A stretch of 64,000 nt of DNA from Kordiimonas sp. SCSIO 12603. Lineage in GTDB: Bacteria; Pseudomonadota; Alphaproteobacteria; Sphingomonadales; Kordiimonadaceae. Where the stretch lies: assembly GCF_024398035.1 (NCBI RefSeq), contig NZ_CP073748.1, positions 1,401,520-1,465,519 on the forward strand, given 5' to 3'. The notes beneath the pieces were generated by a model. The model saw nothing but the letters and a program-made list of their open reading frames with translations, was not told where the DNA came from and searched no databases. The position numbers and the translations under genes are program-made. Each line of letters starts with the position of its first letter. The stretch's first letter is position 1. Positions 33,993 through 42,510 of the stretch are shown here, in pieces.

Positions 33993-35219
33993 TTATGCTT
34001 CAGCTTGTTTTTCTTTTCTTTCGCCACCTAACAGCATCACAATAATGCACGTAGCGATGCCGCCGCCCGCGAGCATGAGCGTAAGGGCTTCATAGCCGTG
34101 CTCAAAAACAGGGCTGCTGGCAAGTGCTGCACCAGCCGCCGCACCGATAGTGGGCAGGGCGCTTAGAAGTGAACTTGCTGTACCGGCTGCATGTGCTGCT
34201 GGTTCAAGGGCAATAGCATTTGCCACAGGCATCATGATAGAGAAGGCCAGGCAGTATAGGAACACAAGGGACCACAAAATATAAAGCGGTACTTGTTCCT
34301 GCGCACATAAAAGCATGGCAACACCAATAATACCTGAAAGGGCGGCGCCAAGTTTAAGTGGCGCGCGTACGCTACGTGTACCGAGAATTTTGCGACTGAT
34401 AGCGGGACCAATCATCACGCTGCTGGCACTCAAGGCAAACAGCACACCGAACTGTTCCGGTGTTACACCGTAGTGTGCGTTTGTCATGGCAGCACCGATA
34501 CCAAGAATGGCTGCATAGCCGCCGAACACGGTTGTCATGGCCAGCGTTCCCATCAGGAAATCTCTGTGGGTGAAAAGTTCAATAACCAGGCCGAAGGTAA
34601 GCGGTACTCGTTTTTGCACCACGCGTTCAGCGCCTTCACGGGACGGCGCAATGAAAAACTTGGCAACAAACATTAAAGCTACTGTAAATACTGCAAGGAA
34701 CCAGAAGATACCGTGCCATGTGGTGAACAGCAGAATGCCACTACCTACAAGCGGGGCGAGCAGAGGCGCCGCACCAAAAATCATCAAGATGGTTGCCATT
34801 AGTTTGGCAGTGTCTTTCCCGCCGCCCTGATCACGTGCAATCGCACGGGCAATCACCGGGCCGCTGCCGCCAAAAATACCCTGAATAAGGCGGTAGAGCG
34901 AGATGCTTTCAAGACTGTCTGCTGTTGCGCAGAGAATACTGGTGATAAGGAAACCAGTCAGCCCGATATAAAGCGGGATCATACGGCCGTATTTATCGGC
35001 AAGTGGCCCCCACAACAGCTGGCCGGGGCCGTAGCCGATAAAGTAGGCGGCGATAATCACGCCAGCTTCTTCAGCGCGCTGGCCAAAGTCAACCGCCATG
35101 GCTGGCTGGCCGGGCAAGGATATATCAATGGCTGTTGCGGTCATTGCGGATATCGCAGCGAGCGCAAAAATAAAAGAAGGCCGCTGTACAAAGGGCCTTA
35201 CATCAGGGGAGGCTGTCAT
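33993..35219 (-). CDS. Bcr/CflA-family MFS drug exporter
   Basis: 408 residues with 12 membrane segments. The family hallmarks are AAISAMTATAIDISLPGQPA in helix 1, GYGPGQLLWGPLADKYGRMI (loop 2-3 motif) and RLIQGIFGGSGPVIARAIAR in helix 5. These are proton-driven exporters of antibiotics and other compounds. The gene is alone; I see no regulator beside it. Confidence 0.9.
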   Translation of the reverse strand: MTASPDVRPFVQRPSFIFALAAISAMTATAIDISLPGQPAMAVDFGQRAEEAGVIIAAYFIGYGPGQLLWGPLADKYGRMIPLYIGLTGFLITSILCATADSLESISLYRLIQGIFGGSGPVIARAIARDQGGGKDTAKLMATILMIFGAAPLLAPLVGSGILLFTTWHGIFWFLAVFTVALMFVAKFFIAPSREGAERVVQKRVPLTFGLVIELFTHRDFLMGTLAMTTVFGGYAAILGIGAAMTNAHYGVTPEQFGVLFALSASSVMIGPAISRKILGTRSVRAPLKLGAALSGIIGVAMLLCAQEQVPLYILWSLVFLYCLAFSIMMPVANAIALEPAAHAAGTASSLLSALPTIGAAAGAALASSPVFEHGYEALTLMLAGGGIATCIIVMLLGGERKEKQAEA

Positions 35220-35338
35220 CTTTAAATTCTTTTCATTTCTGCTTCAATGATAGCCTTATCCTGAAATAATCATAAAGAAAAGCACGTAAATTGCGCAGGA
35301 GCTATGCACAACTGAATGGTCAACCTGCGCGGTGTATT

Positions 35339-35809
35339 TTACTGTTTATCCGTGGGCCAGCTTTGCCAGATAATGTTGTGAATAATCCATTTGCCATCTT
35401 CCTTGGCGAGATGGATATAATCAATTCCCCACATGGCTTCCGCTTTCGCGCTGGCGGTTTTTCCCATTACATCCAGTACCACCGCCCTGCGGAAGGCGTC
35501 TTCGGGCAGGTTTTGTTCTTTGTGGAATTTGGGGGCAAGCTTTAAGGCTGCTTCTTTGGTCATGGGGTAAGGGCCTTTGAACTCAGTTGTGCCTTCACCA
35601 CGCCACCATCCGAGTTTTCGCATATCAGGCGCTAAAACTTTCTCAAGGCGTTCAGGTTCACCTCTATAGAAGCCAAGAATATAATCATTCACGGCTGCCT
35701 CAACAGCCTTACGTTCTGCTTCTTCCGCTTCTGGTGAGGCGAGTGCCGTTGGTGTGAAAATTAGGCTTAAAGCAAGCAGGCAAACAGTTGGTAGAGATAA
35801 TATACGCAT
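35339..35809 (-). CDS. Exported NTF2-like protein (lumazine-binding-like)
   Basis: 156 residues. Signal peptide MRILSLPTVCLLALSLIFTP, then AVNDYILGFYRGEPERLEKV, the start of an NTF2 fold, and a C-terminal YIHLAKEDGKWIIHNIIWQS typical of the last strands of SnoaL/Lumazine_bd_2 proteins. The fold makes a pocket that may bind or turn over a small molecule. A single gene with no informative neighbour. Confidence 0.75.
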   Translation of the reverse strand: MRILSLPTVCLLALSLIFTPTALASPEAEEAERKAVEAAVNDYILGFYRGEPERLEKVLAPDMRKLGWWRGEGTTEFKGPYPMTKEAALKLAPKFHKEQNLPEDAFRRAVVLDVMGKTASAKAEAMWGIDYIHLAKEDGKWIIHNIIWQSWPTDKQ

Positions 35810-35871
35810 GGGTAACCTCCCTCGTGTGATGAGGTAAGAGTGTGCGCTTCATTCAGTTCCCTGTCAAACCA

Positions 35872-36804
35872 CTATAGAATGGCCTTGAAAGCGGCCTTCA
35901 GTGTTGGGTGATTGAACCGGAAATCATTTTCCTGAGCAACCTGAGGCACAACCCGCTGACCTGTAAGGAAAAGGTCTGACAGATCCTGTAGAAACAGTTT
36001 CACCATAAACGCAGGCGCCCACATAAATTGAGGGCGGTTTAATTTCTTGCTCAGCTGTTTTTGGAAATCTTTCTGGCGTACGGGTTCAGCAGCCGTTGCG
36101 TTCACAGGGCCAGATATATCTGTATCATAGACAGCGAAAAGGATCAGCCTGATGATATCTTCAAGGGTAATCCAGCTCATCCACTGTTCGCCACTACCGA
36201 GCGTGGCACCAAGCCCGAACTTTGAGGCCATGGTCATGGGCTCCATAAAGCCCCCTTTTTCAGACAGTACAATACCGGTTCTGAGTTTTATAAGGCGACC
36301 AACATAATCCCTTGCACCTTCTGCTTCAGCTTCCCAGCTAGAGCAGATGGTTGCCATAAAATCTTCACCGGCAGGGGAATGTTCATCTGCGGTGCCGCGC
36401 ACCATATCACCATAATAGCCAATAGCGCTGCCGCTTAGCAGCACTTTGGGTTTCTTGCTCTGACGCTTCAGGAAATCATTAATATGTTTTGAAATGCCAG
36501 CGCGACTATCAAAAAAACTTTGTTTGCGGGCCTTGGTCCAGAAACCGCCAGCAAGTGGGCTGCCAGCCAGGTGGGCGATATGGCTGAAGGCGGCATCATC
36601 AGGCAGGCTGTTAAGATCTGTAATGGCGGTAATGGTATCACCAAACAGCTTATGCGCCTTTTCTGCATCACGGGTGTAGATTGATACTTTTGCCCCGCGG
36701 CTGAGAAGTTCAAAGGCAAGCGCGCTGCCAATTAAGCCAGTGCCGCCCGCTATAAGCCAATGATCACCTTCATGAAGTCCCGAAGTTGCTGGGTTTTCTG
36801 TCAT
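35872..36804 (-). CDS. TIGR01777-family NAD-dependent epimerase/dehydratase
   Basis: 310 residues. NAD-binding WLIAGGTGLIGSALAFELLS, LAGSPLAGGFWTKARKQ (typical of the family), LLSGSAIGYYG and GDHSPAGEDF-like DEHSPAGEDFMATICSSWEA, then MSWITLEDIIRLILFAV and the C-terminal DUF1731-like region (FMWAPAFMVKLFLQDLSDLF). The group includes SulA/YfcH homologues; the substrate is unknown. Single gene on the minus strand. Confidence 0.9.
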   Translation of the reverse strand: MTENPATSGLHEGDHWLIAGGTGLIGSALAFELLSRGAKVSIYTRDAEKAHKLFGDTITAITDLNSLPDDAAFSHIAHLAGSPLAGGFWTKARKQSFFDSRAGISKHINDFLKRQSKKPKVLLSGSAIGYYGDMVRGTADEHSPAGEDFMATICSSWEAEAEGARDYVGRLIKLRTGIVLSEKGGFMEPMTMASKFGLGATLGSGEQWMSWITLEDIIRLILFAVYDTDISGPVNATAAEPVRQKDFQKQLSKKLNRPQFMWAPAFMVKLFLQDLSDLFLTGQRVVPQVAQENDFRFNHPTLKAAFKAIL

Positions 36805-36980
36805 AAGAACAAACCGCCTTTCTAGCCTTCGTACGTATCTGATTTTACGATGGATTTTAGAGGTTTGTCTATGGTGGTTTGAAATAAACAGTTTAAAGCT
36901 TGTTGGGGGAAGATAGTTGGCAAAAACCTGTGATGCTGCTAAATGCCATATAGTGATTTTCTATACATAAAGGTGCCTTC

Positions 36981-37301
36981 ATGCGTTATTGCCTTGTCTC
37001 CGTTATTAATGGCGGGCCAGATGAACCCCAGAAACATTATTATGAAGTTGATGGCTCTGATAATGTACTGCGTGCGGTGGAAGATTTTGGCGATGATAGC
37101 TACGCCTGGGATGCGGTAAGCGAATATAAAGACGGACAAAATAGCCTGCTTGAAATGCCTTACAGTGATATTGAGTGGGATGAAGAGCCCGCTGAAATAC
37201 CTGAAGACGAACAGTTGATGATTGAAAGCGCTGTGGATGTTGAAGCGTTTGAAACTGTTTTCAAAGAAGCGCAGGAAAAAGGCGAGCGCGTCGAATGGTA
37301 G
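36981..37301 (+). CDS. Small acidic protein, unknown
   Basis: 106 residues, strongly acidic (for example WDEEPAEIPEDEQL), with a beta-rich start RYCLVSVINGGPDEPQKHYY. No membrane segments. The codon pattern and acidic composition support this strand over an equally long open frame on the minus strand. Ends just before a strong terminator. I do not recognise the family. Confidence 0.6.
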   Translation: MRYCLVSVINGGPDEPQKHYYEVDGSDNVLRAVEDFGDDSYAWDAVSEYKDGQNSLLEMPYSDIEWDEEPAEIPEDEQLMIESAVDVEAFETVFKEAQEKGERVEW

Positions 37302-37328
37302 CCAAAACAAAATTTCGGTTTAAATGAA

Positions 37329-37362
37329 AAAAGGGCAACCAAAGCCAGATGGTTGCCCTTTT
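37329..37362. terminator. Strong bidirectional intrinsic terminator
   Basis: AAAAGGGCAACC (37329-37340) pairs perfectly with GGTTGCCCTTTT (37351-37362) around a 10-base loop. It follows the small acidic gene. Confidence 0.8.
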
Positions 37363-37401
37363 GACTTTTCTCCCCAGGGAGGAACGGGAGAATAATCTGG
37401 T

Positions 37402-37481
37402 GCGAGGCTACCATTGCAGCAGCCTCGCGTGCCTCAGGAATGAAGCAACTGGAAGAATTTTGTGTGTGGGAATTCTTCCAG
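37402..37481. repeat. Two further perfect hairpins between genes
   Basis: GCGAGGCT (37402-37409) pairs with AGCCTCGC (37421-37428), and CTGGAAGAATT (37449-37459) pairs with AATTCTTCCAG (37471-37481). Neither has a T-tract on the plus strand. With the terminator just before, three stable hairpins lie in 150 bases, which may be the 3' end of the TPR gene transcript or a small RNA. Confidence 0.5.
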
Positions 37482-37569
37482 CAGGGCTAATTGCCTTATG
37501 TTCCATTACGGTTTAATGACGGTTTGAAGAAAATTTCAAAAAGACAATAATTGTTGCCTTCGTGCACAC

Positions 37570-38589
37570 TTATGCGCGTTTGATATCTTTCTTTAGCTGC
37601 TTCAATAGTTTCTTGAGATTTTTCTCGCTCGACAGTTTTTTCGCCGTGATCATATGTTCCGTGGCAGCTTTCTTGTCGCCCTTCATCAGGTAAAGCGTTG
37701 CCATATAATAGTTGGCGTAAGCTTCTCTGAATTTGTTATCGAAAACGCCGTCGTTCAAATATTCTTCAAGGTTGCGGATGCCTGTGTCTGGGTCCATTTT
37801 GCTTTTACTGGCAACAGCACCCAGATAGTAATTGGCTGTGTAAGCGGCAAAACGCTCAGGCCCTGTGTTTTTTGTTTTTTCAGATCCACGCTGTGTTTTT
37901 AGATACTCAAAGTCTTCAAGAGCTCGGGCATATTGTTTGTTGCCATAAGTGCTTAAAGCGCGCGTGTAACGAGCTTGAATATGATCTGGCACTGCCACGA
38001 TAATGTCATCGTACAGCTTCATGGCTGCTTCAGGTTGCTCTGTACCCATAAAAACTGAAGCTTCAAGCAGTTGGCCTTCAATCAGGTTGTGCTTTTGAAG
38101 TTCTTTTGCCTGAAGAGCAGCTTTTTCTTTACTGCCGCCAAGGAAGCTTGGTGCGCTAAGGTAATAAGTGATTAAACCACGGTTGGCACCTACGTGTGCA
38201 GGGTCCAGCTTAACGGCATGTTCAAATGCTTTGCGGCAGGCCTTCGCATATCCCGGTGCAGAGAAAATAGAGGCCTGACCAGCGAGTTCACCATTGGCTG
38301 CGCCAATTAGGTACTGCAACTGTGCATCATCAGCGTTGATGGCTTCCGCGGCTTCAAGATACTCAAGTGCTTTTTTCTGTTTTGCAAGCAGCCGGTATGC
38401 CTCACCAGTGCGCAAGTTAGCTTCGAAAGCGGTGTCGCCTGCTTTCAGATCTTCCGCGAAAAATTCAATAGCGGCTTTGTAATCGCCCTTTTCAAAGGCT
38501 TGGTTGCCTGCCGTAATATCTGCTGTCGCTGGAAGACTTAAGCTTAAAACAGCAGCAAGAATAGTTCCCCTCAGTAGTGTGTGTCGCAC
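37570..38589 (-). CDS. Exported TPR-repeat protein
   Basis: About 339 residues from a GTG at 38589 (RHTLLRGTILAAVLSLSLPATA signal peptide; GGGAATAT upstream). At least six tetratricopeptide-like units follow, for example AGNQAFEKGDYKAAIEFFAE, ANLRTGEAYRLLAKQKKALE and RYTRALSTYGNKQYARALED. The C-terminus is lysine-rich. Such proteins act as scaffolds in the periplasm; partners are unknown. It is the last host gene before the phage region. Confidence 0.75.
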   Translation of the reverse strand: MRHTLLRGTILAAVLSLSLPATADITAGNQAFEKGDYKAAIEFFAEDLKAGDTAFEANLRTGEAYRLLAKQKKALEYLEAAEAINADDAQLQYLIGAANGELAGQASIFSAPGYAKACRKAFEHAVKLDPAHVGANRGLITYYLSAPSFLGGSKEKAALQAKELQKHNLIEGQLLEASVFMGTEQPEAAMKLYDDIIVAVPDHIQARYTRALSTYGNKQYARALEDFEYLKTQRGSEKTKNTGPERFAAYTANYYLGAVASKSKMDPDTGIRNLEEYLNDGVFDNKFREAYANYYMATLYLMKGDKKAATEHMITAKKLSSEKNLKKLLKQLKKDIKRA

Positions 38590-38703
38590 AATATATTCCC
38601 AAAAATTGTTAAGCGATGCGGCATCATACTTCTGGAAATGTGGCATTAATACGAAAGGTTTATGCTCTAAGTTTGGAGGAGCAGAGCGAACGGTAAAAAT
38701 GAG

Positions 38704-38958
38704 AAGGCCACAGCTGAGGAAACATGCTGTGGCCTTAACTACTACCGAGAGCGGTACTGTAGGGGTATATGCCTACGGTGATTGAGGGGGAATGAGGCAT
38801 ATCATACCGCTCGAGATCATATTTGGACTGTTTCGGTGCATTTTACTAATCAACTGGTGTGCACGTGTTTGTGAGGCATCTGTGACGCTGTGGACATGAG
38901 ATGGTTTCAAGGGGAAGGGCGAGGCCAGCGAGTATATTCGATGGGGACCGCTGGCCTC
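38704..38958. repeat. Cluster of three strong inverted repeats
   Basis: AAGGCCACAGC (38704-38714) pairs with GCTGTGGCCTT (38726-38736). GAGCGGTA (38749-38756) pairs with TACCGCTC (38805-38812), and inside that loop ATATGCCT (38767-38774) pairs with AGGCATAT (38795-38802). GAGGCCAGCG (38921-38930) pairs with CGCTGGCCTC (38949-38958). All arms are perfect. No T-tracts follow, so this may be a structured RNA or a recombination region. Confidence 0.6.
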
Positions 38959-39220
38959 TTGAGCTGAAAACAATCACGCTCGGGGCGATAGGTTGCAAAG
39001 CGTGTGTGCGGCGCTTGTGCAGGCTATCATTACTTAAGACGAACATTGCGCATGGTTTGGGAATAGAAAATCCAATTATTTTATATTTTTTATCTCACAC
39101 ACTTCTTTCCATATGGCGGCATCCACTAAAAAGCGGGCGTTGCTGAGGTGTATGGCCTTAAGGCTGTGGCGAACTTCTACGAGCCATATCAACCTGCGTG
39201 TGGGGCATTGCGGTATGGGG

Positions 39221-39439
39221 TCAGGTGCAAATGCGGCTGAAAACCAACCGCTGATATCTTGTTTCTTCAAGGAAGAGGAGAGCCGCTTGGCGATATGCCA
39301 CTTGTGCCTGATCCCTGCCATTCGCCTGGTACGCAGCAAATGGCAATTGTTACCCTGCATCATGGGCAGCCGAGGGGAGGGGCAGATGCTGCGCCAGCGG
39401 GAAATTGTAGGGCGATAAACCATCGGGCTTTAGCGGCAT
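39221..39439 (-). pseudogene. Short leftward reading frame interrupted by TAA
   Basis: An ATG at 39439 with a good ribosome site (AAAGGAGAG) opens a 29-residue frame (MPLKPDGLSPYNFPLAQHLP...) that stops with TAA at 39350-39352. Past the stop the same frame runs on for 42 residues that look like protein (for example GRDQAQVAYRQAALLFLEET) and ends at 39221. Either a 29-residue peptide is made or a 72-residue gene has been broken. It lies about 190 bases downstream of the operator-bearing leftward promoter. No family is recognised. Confidence 0.3.
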
Positions 39440-39633
39440 GAATGCGACTCTCCTTTCCAGAAACTGGCTTTAACAGCCAATTAACCCATTCCGGCTTTAG
39501 CGCGCGGAATATTGGGGCCAACTGCCAAAAGATCACGAAGCCTAAGCGCTGCTTAACCGCAAACCACACAGGATGGGGATTTTGTATACTCGAGGAATAT
39601 ACTGGCCACCTTTTCTTCGGTGTTGGTGAATAT

Positions 39634-39687
39634 ATATTACGAATAACGTAATTAAATGTAAAGATAAAAAATTACGAATAACGAAAT
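39634..39687 (-). promoter_or_regulatory. Leftward promoter overlapped by phage repressor operators
   Basis: On the minus strand, TTTACA (39662-39657), 17 bases, TAATAT (39639-39634) make a good sigma-70 promoter pointing away from the repressor gene. ATTACGAATAACGTAAT (39636-39652) overlaps the spacer and -10. A second, imperfect copy ATTACGAATAACGAAAT lies at 39671-39687. The motif TTACG-N5-CGTAA is the same as at the repressor and late-gene promoters, so the unit is likely silent in lysogens. Confidence 0.6.
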
Positions 39688-39837
39688 AATTGAGTAAGGC
39701 ATAAAAGTGATGCACTTGATGGTTCTCATCCCTGTGGATGAGGTACGTTAAGTCGGTAAGTGATTAAGGGTGGCAGGGCAGATAATCAGGTACTTGCGGC
39801 AATAACCGTGAAATATATAGTTTAAGCGTTAAGCGTA

Positions 39838-40560
39838 TTATTTAGCGGCTTGCGGCATGTAGCGTCGGTGTACCCACTGAACAGCGGCAAAAATATCGTC
39901 GGTATACACAGTGGGTGACAGAGAATTTTCTGTGCCTTTAGAGGTGGTGGCTTCCAGAACTTGTGGGAGCGCGCTAAAGCGCCAGCTTTCAAAGGCCGGG
40001 TTCGGTTGCTCTGGTACTGGCGCTAACCAGGTTTCACCACCTTCAGCTGTCACCATTTGCCTGAGAGCGAGCTTATCCTTTCCGCGTTTCACAAGGAAAA
40101 TACCGCCCGGTGTCATGGGGTAAAAGTGTGTGCGCGGATCAGCTGTGATGATGATATCACCTTGCTTGATCTCTTTTGCCATGCTGCTGTCACCCATAAT
40201 GAAACAGTGAAGACCTTCATTAGAGGTTAAACCCGGCGGAACGGGAACTTCCTGCACACTTTCGTTAGCTGGGTTTGCAACAAGGCGGCCATCACCAAAC
40301 AGCAGCCCCGTAATAGGAATGGTGGCGATGGTTTCATCCGCAAGGATAGTACGCTTACCTTCTTCAAGGCTTTTCAAAAGTGATTTAGCAGAAAGATTTA
40401 AAAGTTCAGCAAGTGGGATAATTTCATCCGCCTGAACTTCGCGTTTACCCTTAATAATATCGGTTACCCTAGGAGGTGTGATGCCTAGAGCTTCTGCAAC
40501 ATCCTTGAGCTTGCAGCCTTGATCCTTAAGGGACGCCTTTATCCATTCCTGTGTTCGCAT
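39838..40560 (-). CDS. Phage repressor: helix-turn-helix plus S24 (LexA-like) domain
   Basis: About 240 residues from the ATG at 40560 (MRTQEWIKASL). An XRE-type helix-turn-helix covers about 12-60 (KLKDVAEALGITPPRVTDII). The C-terminal half (about 95-205) fits Peptidase_S24: FIMGDSSMAKEIKQGDIIIT and GGIFLVKRGKDKLALRQM. The nucleophile serine is kept in a slightly altered GDSSM, but the lysine of the usual VKRL appears to be Arg (ALRQM), and the Ala-Gly cleavage site seems replaced by GDG. The operators next to its start suggest autoregulation. It stands at the left end of the prophage. Confidence 0.85.
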   Translation of the reverse strand: MRTQEWIKASLKDQGCKLKDVAEALGITPPRVTDIIKGKREVQADEIIPLAELLNLSAKSLLKSLEEGKRTILADETIATIPITGLLFGDGRLVANPANESVQEVPVPPGLTSNEGLHCFIMGDSSMAKEIKQGDIIITADPRTHFYPMTPGGIFLVKRGKDKLALRQMVTAEGGETWLAPVPEQPNPAFESWRFSALPQVLEATTSKGTENSLSPTVYTDDIFAAVQWVHRRYMPQAAK

Positions 40561-40570
40561 GATTGCATTA

Positions 40571-40640
40571 TTTCGATAAACGTAAAACAAAGCAAGGAAA
40601 ATCGTAATTTTTTCTCTTGCATAAATTACGATAATCGTAA
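40571..40640. promoter_or_regulatory. Operators between repressor and DUF1376 gene
   Basis: TTTCGATAAACGTAA (40571-40585) and TTACGATAATCGTAA (40626-40640, a perfect palindrome around the centre base) share TTACG-N5-CGTAA; a half site ATCGTAA lies at 40601-40607. They sit in the divergent promoter region, one close to each gene, as in a lambda-type switch. Confidence 0.7.
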
Positions 40641-40710
40641 AATAATATAAAAAGAGAACTCAAACTCTCACTTAACGTTCAAATGATCATAAATGATGGA
40701 GGAGAGAGGC

Positions 40711-41694
40711 GTGGCAGAATTTCCCGCTTTGCCGCTTTATACAGATGCTTATCTGGCTGATACACGGCACCTGACCACTGAAGAGCATGGTGCTTATCTT
40801 CTGCTTCTGATGTGCATGTGGCGAACTCGTGGCTGCGCGCTGAAGGATGATGATAAACTGCTCGCCAGAATAGTTGGGGTTTCTTCGCGCCGGTGGATGA
40901 AGCTCCGTTTGGTCCTCGAGGATTTCTTTCTGGTAGCTGATGGCCTATGGCAACAAAAGAAACTGAACCTGGTTTATGAAGCTGTTGCTGCAAAAGTGGA
41001 GAAGAACCGCGCAAATGGTGCTAAAGGCGGTAAAACGCGGGCTGCCCGCGCTAAAGCTTTGAAAAATAAAGAAAGCTTGCAAGCACCTGCTTCTAGTTTG
41101 GTTGAAGCAAAAGCCAGCCAAACTGGTAGCAAAAAGCAAGCAGCCAAAGCCAAAACGGAATCCAAAGAATCTTCTGGCAGTAGAGAGATGGAAGCACTTT
41201 GTAGTGAGGTTGCTGCTGCTTCTGGCCTTCTTATTGGGCGGCTTGAAAGGGCGCAAATCAAAGCATGGCTGGATGGTGGTTGTGATCCCCAGCAGGATAT
41301 TCTTGCCACCATTTCTCGCTTGAAAGAACGGGAGGAAACCCGGCAGGGCAAAGCGCCCCTGCATCTCGCTTATTATAATGCGGCCGTTGAAGAGGCAAAA
41401 GGAAGTAAGGAGCCTGCGCATAGTATATCTGACACGGAAGCGAGGCTTATTAAAAATCAGCGACTGTTCGACCGGAAAAACCCTGAGCATTGGCGTACTT
41501 TTTTGGGGAATGCATCAAGCCGATACCGGGGTGATTATATGAGCCAGAATTGGGTTATCCCTTCTGGTCATCCCGTTTTTATGCCTGCCGATATTGGGCC
41601 GGATCCCCGTGCCAGATTTAACCCTTCCATTCCCGGTGAAGTTTACGGCGAATATGCCGCTTTTTGGGGATGGCAACAGCCGCGCAAAAGATAA
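40711..41694 (+). CDS. DUF1376 phage replication-type protein (YdaU-like)
   Basis: About 327 residues from a GTG at 40711 with GGAGGAGAG upstream. The N-terminus (FPALPLYTDAYLADTRHLTT, EEHGAYLLLLMCMWRTRGCA) is the DUF1376 signature found in phage early genes, often thought to act in replication initiation. The middle is a Lys/Ala-rich linker (about 100-165). The C-terminus ends with a conserved block (RYRGDYMSQNWVIPSGHPVF). It is the first rightward gene and is likely controlled by the divergent repressor through the two operators. Confidence 0.85.
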   Translation: MAEFPALPLYTDAYLADTRHLTTEEHGAYLLLLMCMWRTRGCALKDDDKLLARIVGVSSRRWMKLRLVLEDFFLVADGLWQQKKLNLVYEAVAAKVEKNRANGAKGGKTRAARAKALKNKESLQAPASSLVEAKASQTGSKKQAAKAKTESKESSGSREMEALCSEVAAASGLLIGRLERAQIKAWLDGGCDPQQDILATISRLKEREETRQGKAPLHLAYYNAAVEEAKGSKEPAHSISDTEARLIKNQRLFDRKNPEHWRTFLGNASSRYRGDYMSQNWVIPSGHPVFMPADIGPDPRARFNPSIPGEVYGEYAAFWGWQQPRKR

Positions 41695-41729
41695 TTTCAA
41701 GACATACTCATATGAAAGAGAGGCTTTAT

Positions 41730-42284
41730 ATGAAGCACAGCAGAAAGATATATAAAACGGCAACATCCACCCAGGAACGTAGTTTGAGGGAAACTTGCCT
41801 TGCCGTGAAAGCTGAGGAGCAAGTGGGGGATGCCCGCTATTCTAAAGAAAGCATAGCCATAAAGCTGGAAGCGAGATTGATAACCGCAGCATGGACTTTA
41901 CGGCGCATGCCTGACAGAGAGCAGAGCTTTTTGAAAATGCGAGGCGCACTTTGGCCGGAAATGATGGCAGAACCGGGACAGTATCCCCGAGAGCGCATCA
42001 GCAGTTTTGAAGCACGACGCCGGGTGCGTATTTCAGCTAAAGAAATTGATGAAATGCAGCCCACGCTTGATTTGCTGTTATTGTTGCCGGATCTCATCGA
42101 TCGGCAGATCCTTTTCTGGGCAGCCTGGCATCAGGATGGTGAAAAGCAGGACCGGCTTCCTTGGGCAAAGGTGAGACGTGCCTTGTTGGCTGCGAACGGT
42201 AAAAACTATTCACGTTGGACACTTAAGCGTAGATATGAAGCAGGATTATTGTGGCTTTCGGCACTTGTGCTTTTGCAAAATTAA
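41730..42284 (+). CDS. DUF6362-like phage protein
   Basis: About 184 residues from the ATG at 41730 (AGAGAGG upstream). ARLITAAWTLRRMPDREQSF, KMRGALWPEMMAEPGQYPRE and LLLLPDLIDRQILFWAAWHQ followed by KNYSRWTLKRRYEAGLLWL resemble DUF6362, a helix-turn-helix-like protein common between early genes and terminase in alphaproteobacterial prophages. Its job is unknown; the helix-turn-helix end suggests DNA binding, perhaps terminase recruitment or late control. Confidence 0.65.
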   Translation: MKHSRKIYKTATSTQERSLRETCLAVKAEEQVGDARYSKESIAIKLEARLITAAWTLRRMPDREQSFLKMRGALWPEMMAEPGQYPRERISSFEARRRVRISAKEIDEMQPTLDLLLLLPDLIDRQILFWAAWHQDGEKQDRLPWAKVRRALLAANGKNYSRWTLKRRYEAGLLWLSALVLLQN

Positions 42285-42510
42285 AGTGTGAGTCGTTCAG
42301 CTGTGGTGCATGTATTTGGGCAAAAAACCATCAATAGTTTTTCTTAAGTTTAATGATAATAAAACTAAAAATGCCGAATTTCTGCGCTTTTTTCGTTCTA
42401 TAGGCGAAATATCTCTATGGATGGTTATGCATTTAATTAGGGTTAATGGAAAATTTACGCTATACTCTGTGGATAACCGTTCAGAGTTCCTTCTTTCAAT
42501 GGAGGTGCTT

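Larger units (their letters stand above)
38590..39837. other. 1.25-kb gene-poor boundary between host and prophage
   Basis: No confident gene. It holds three strong inverted repeats (38704-38958), a leftward promoter with two repressor-type operators (39634-39687) and a short leftward reading frame broken by a stop codon (39221-39439). Other open frames here (39076-39423 and 39360-39569 minus; 39113-39418 plus) overlap one another and have no ribosome sites. No integrase and no tRNA is seen, so the phage attachment site cannot be placed. Confidence 0.5.

Noticed and set aside
36939-37310. 123-codon minus-strand open frame opposite the small acidic gene
   Set aside because: The plus-strand frame has a more natural acidic protein and ends at a strong terminator; the minus frame is Phe/Ile-rich, as expected for its complement.
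39360-39569. 69-codon leftward open frame with GTG start next to the operator-bearing promoter
   Set aside because: It has some protein-like stretches but no ribosome site, while a shorter frame with a good site overlaps it. Too uncertain to call.
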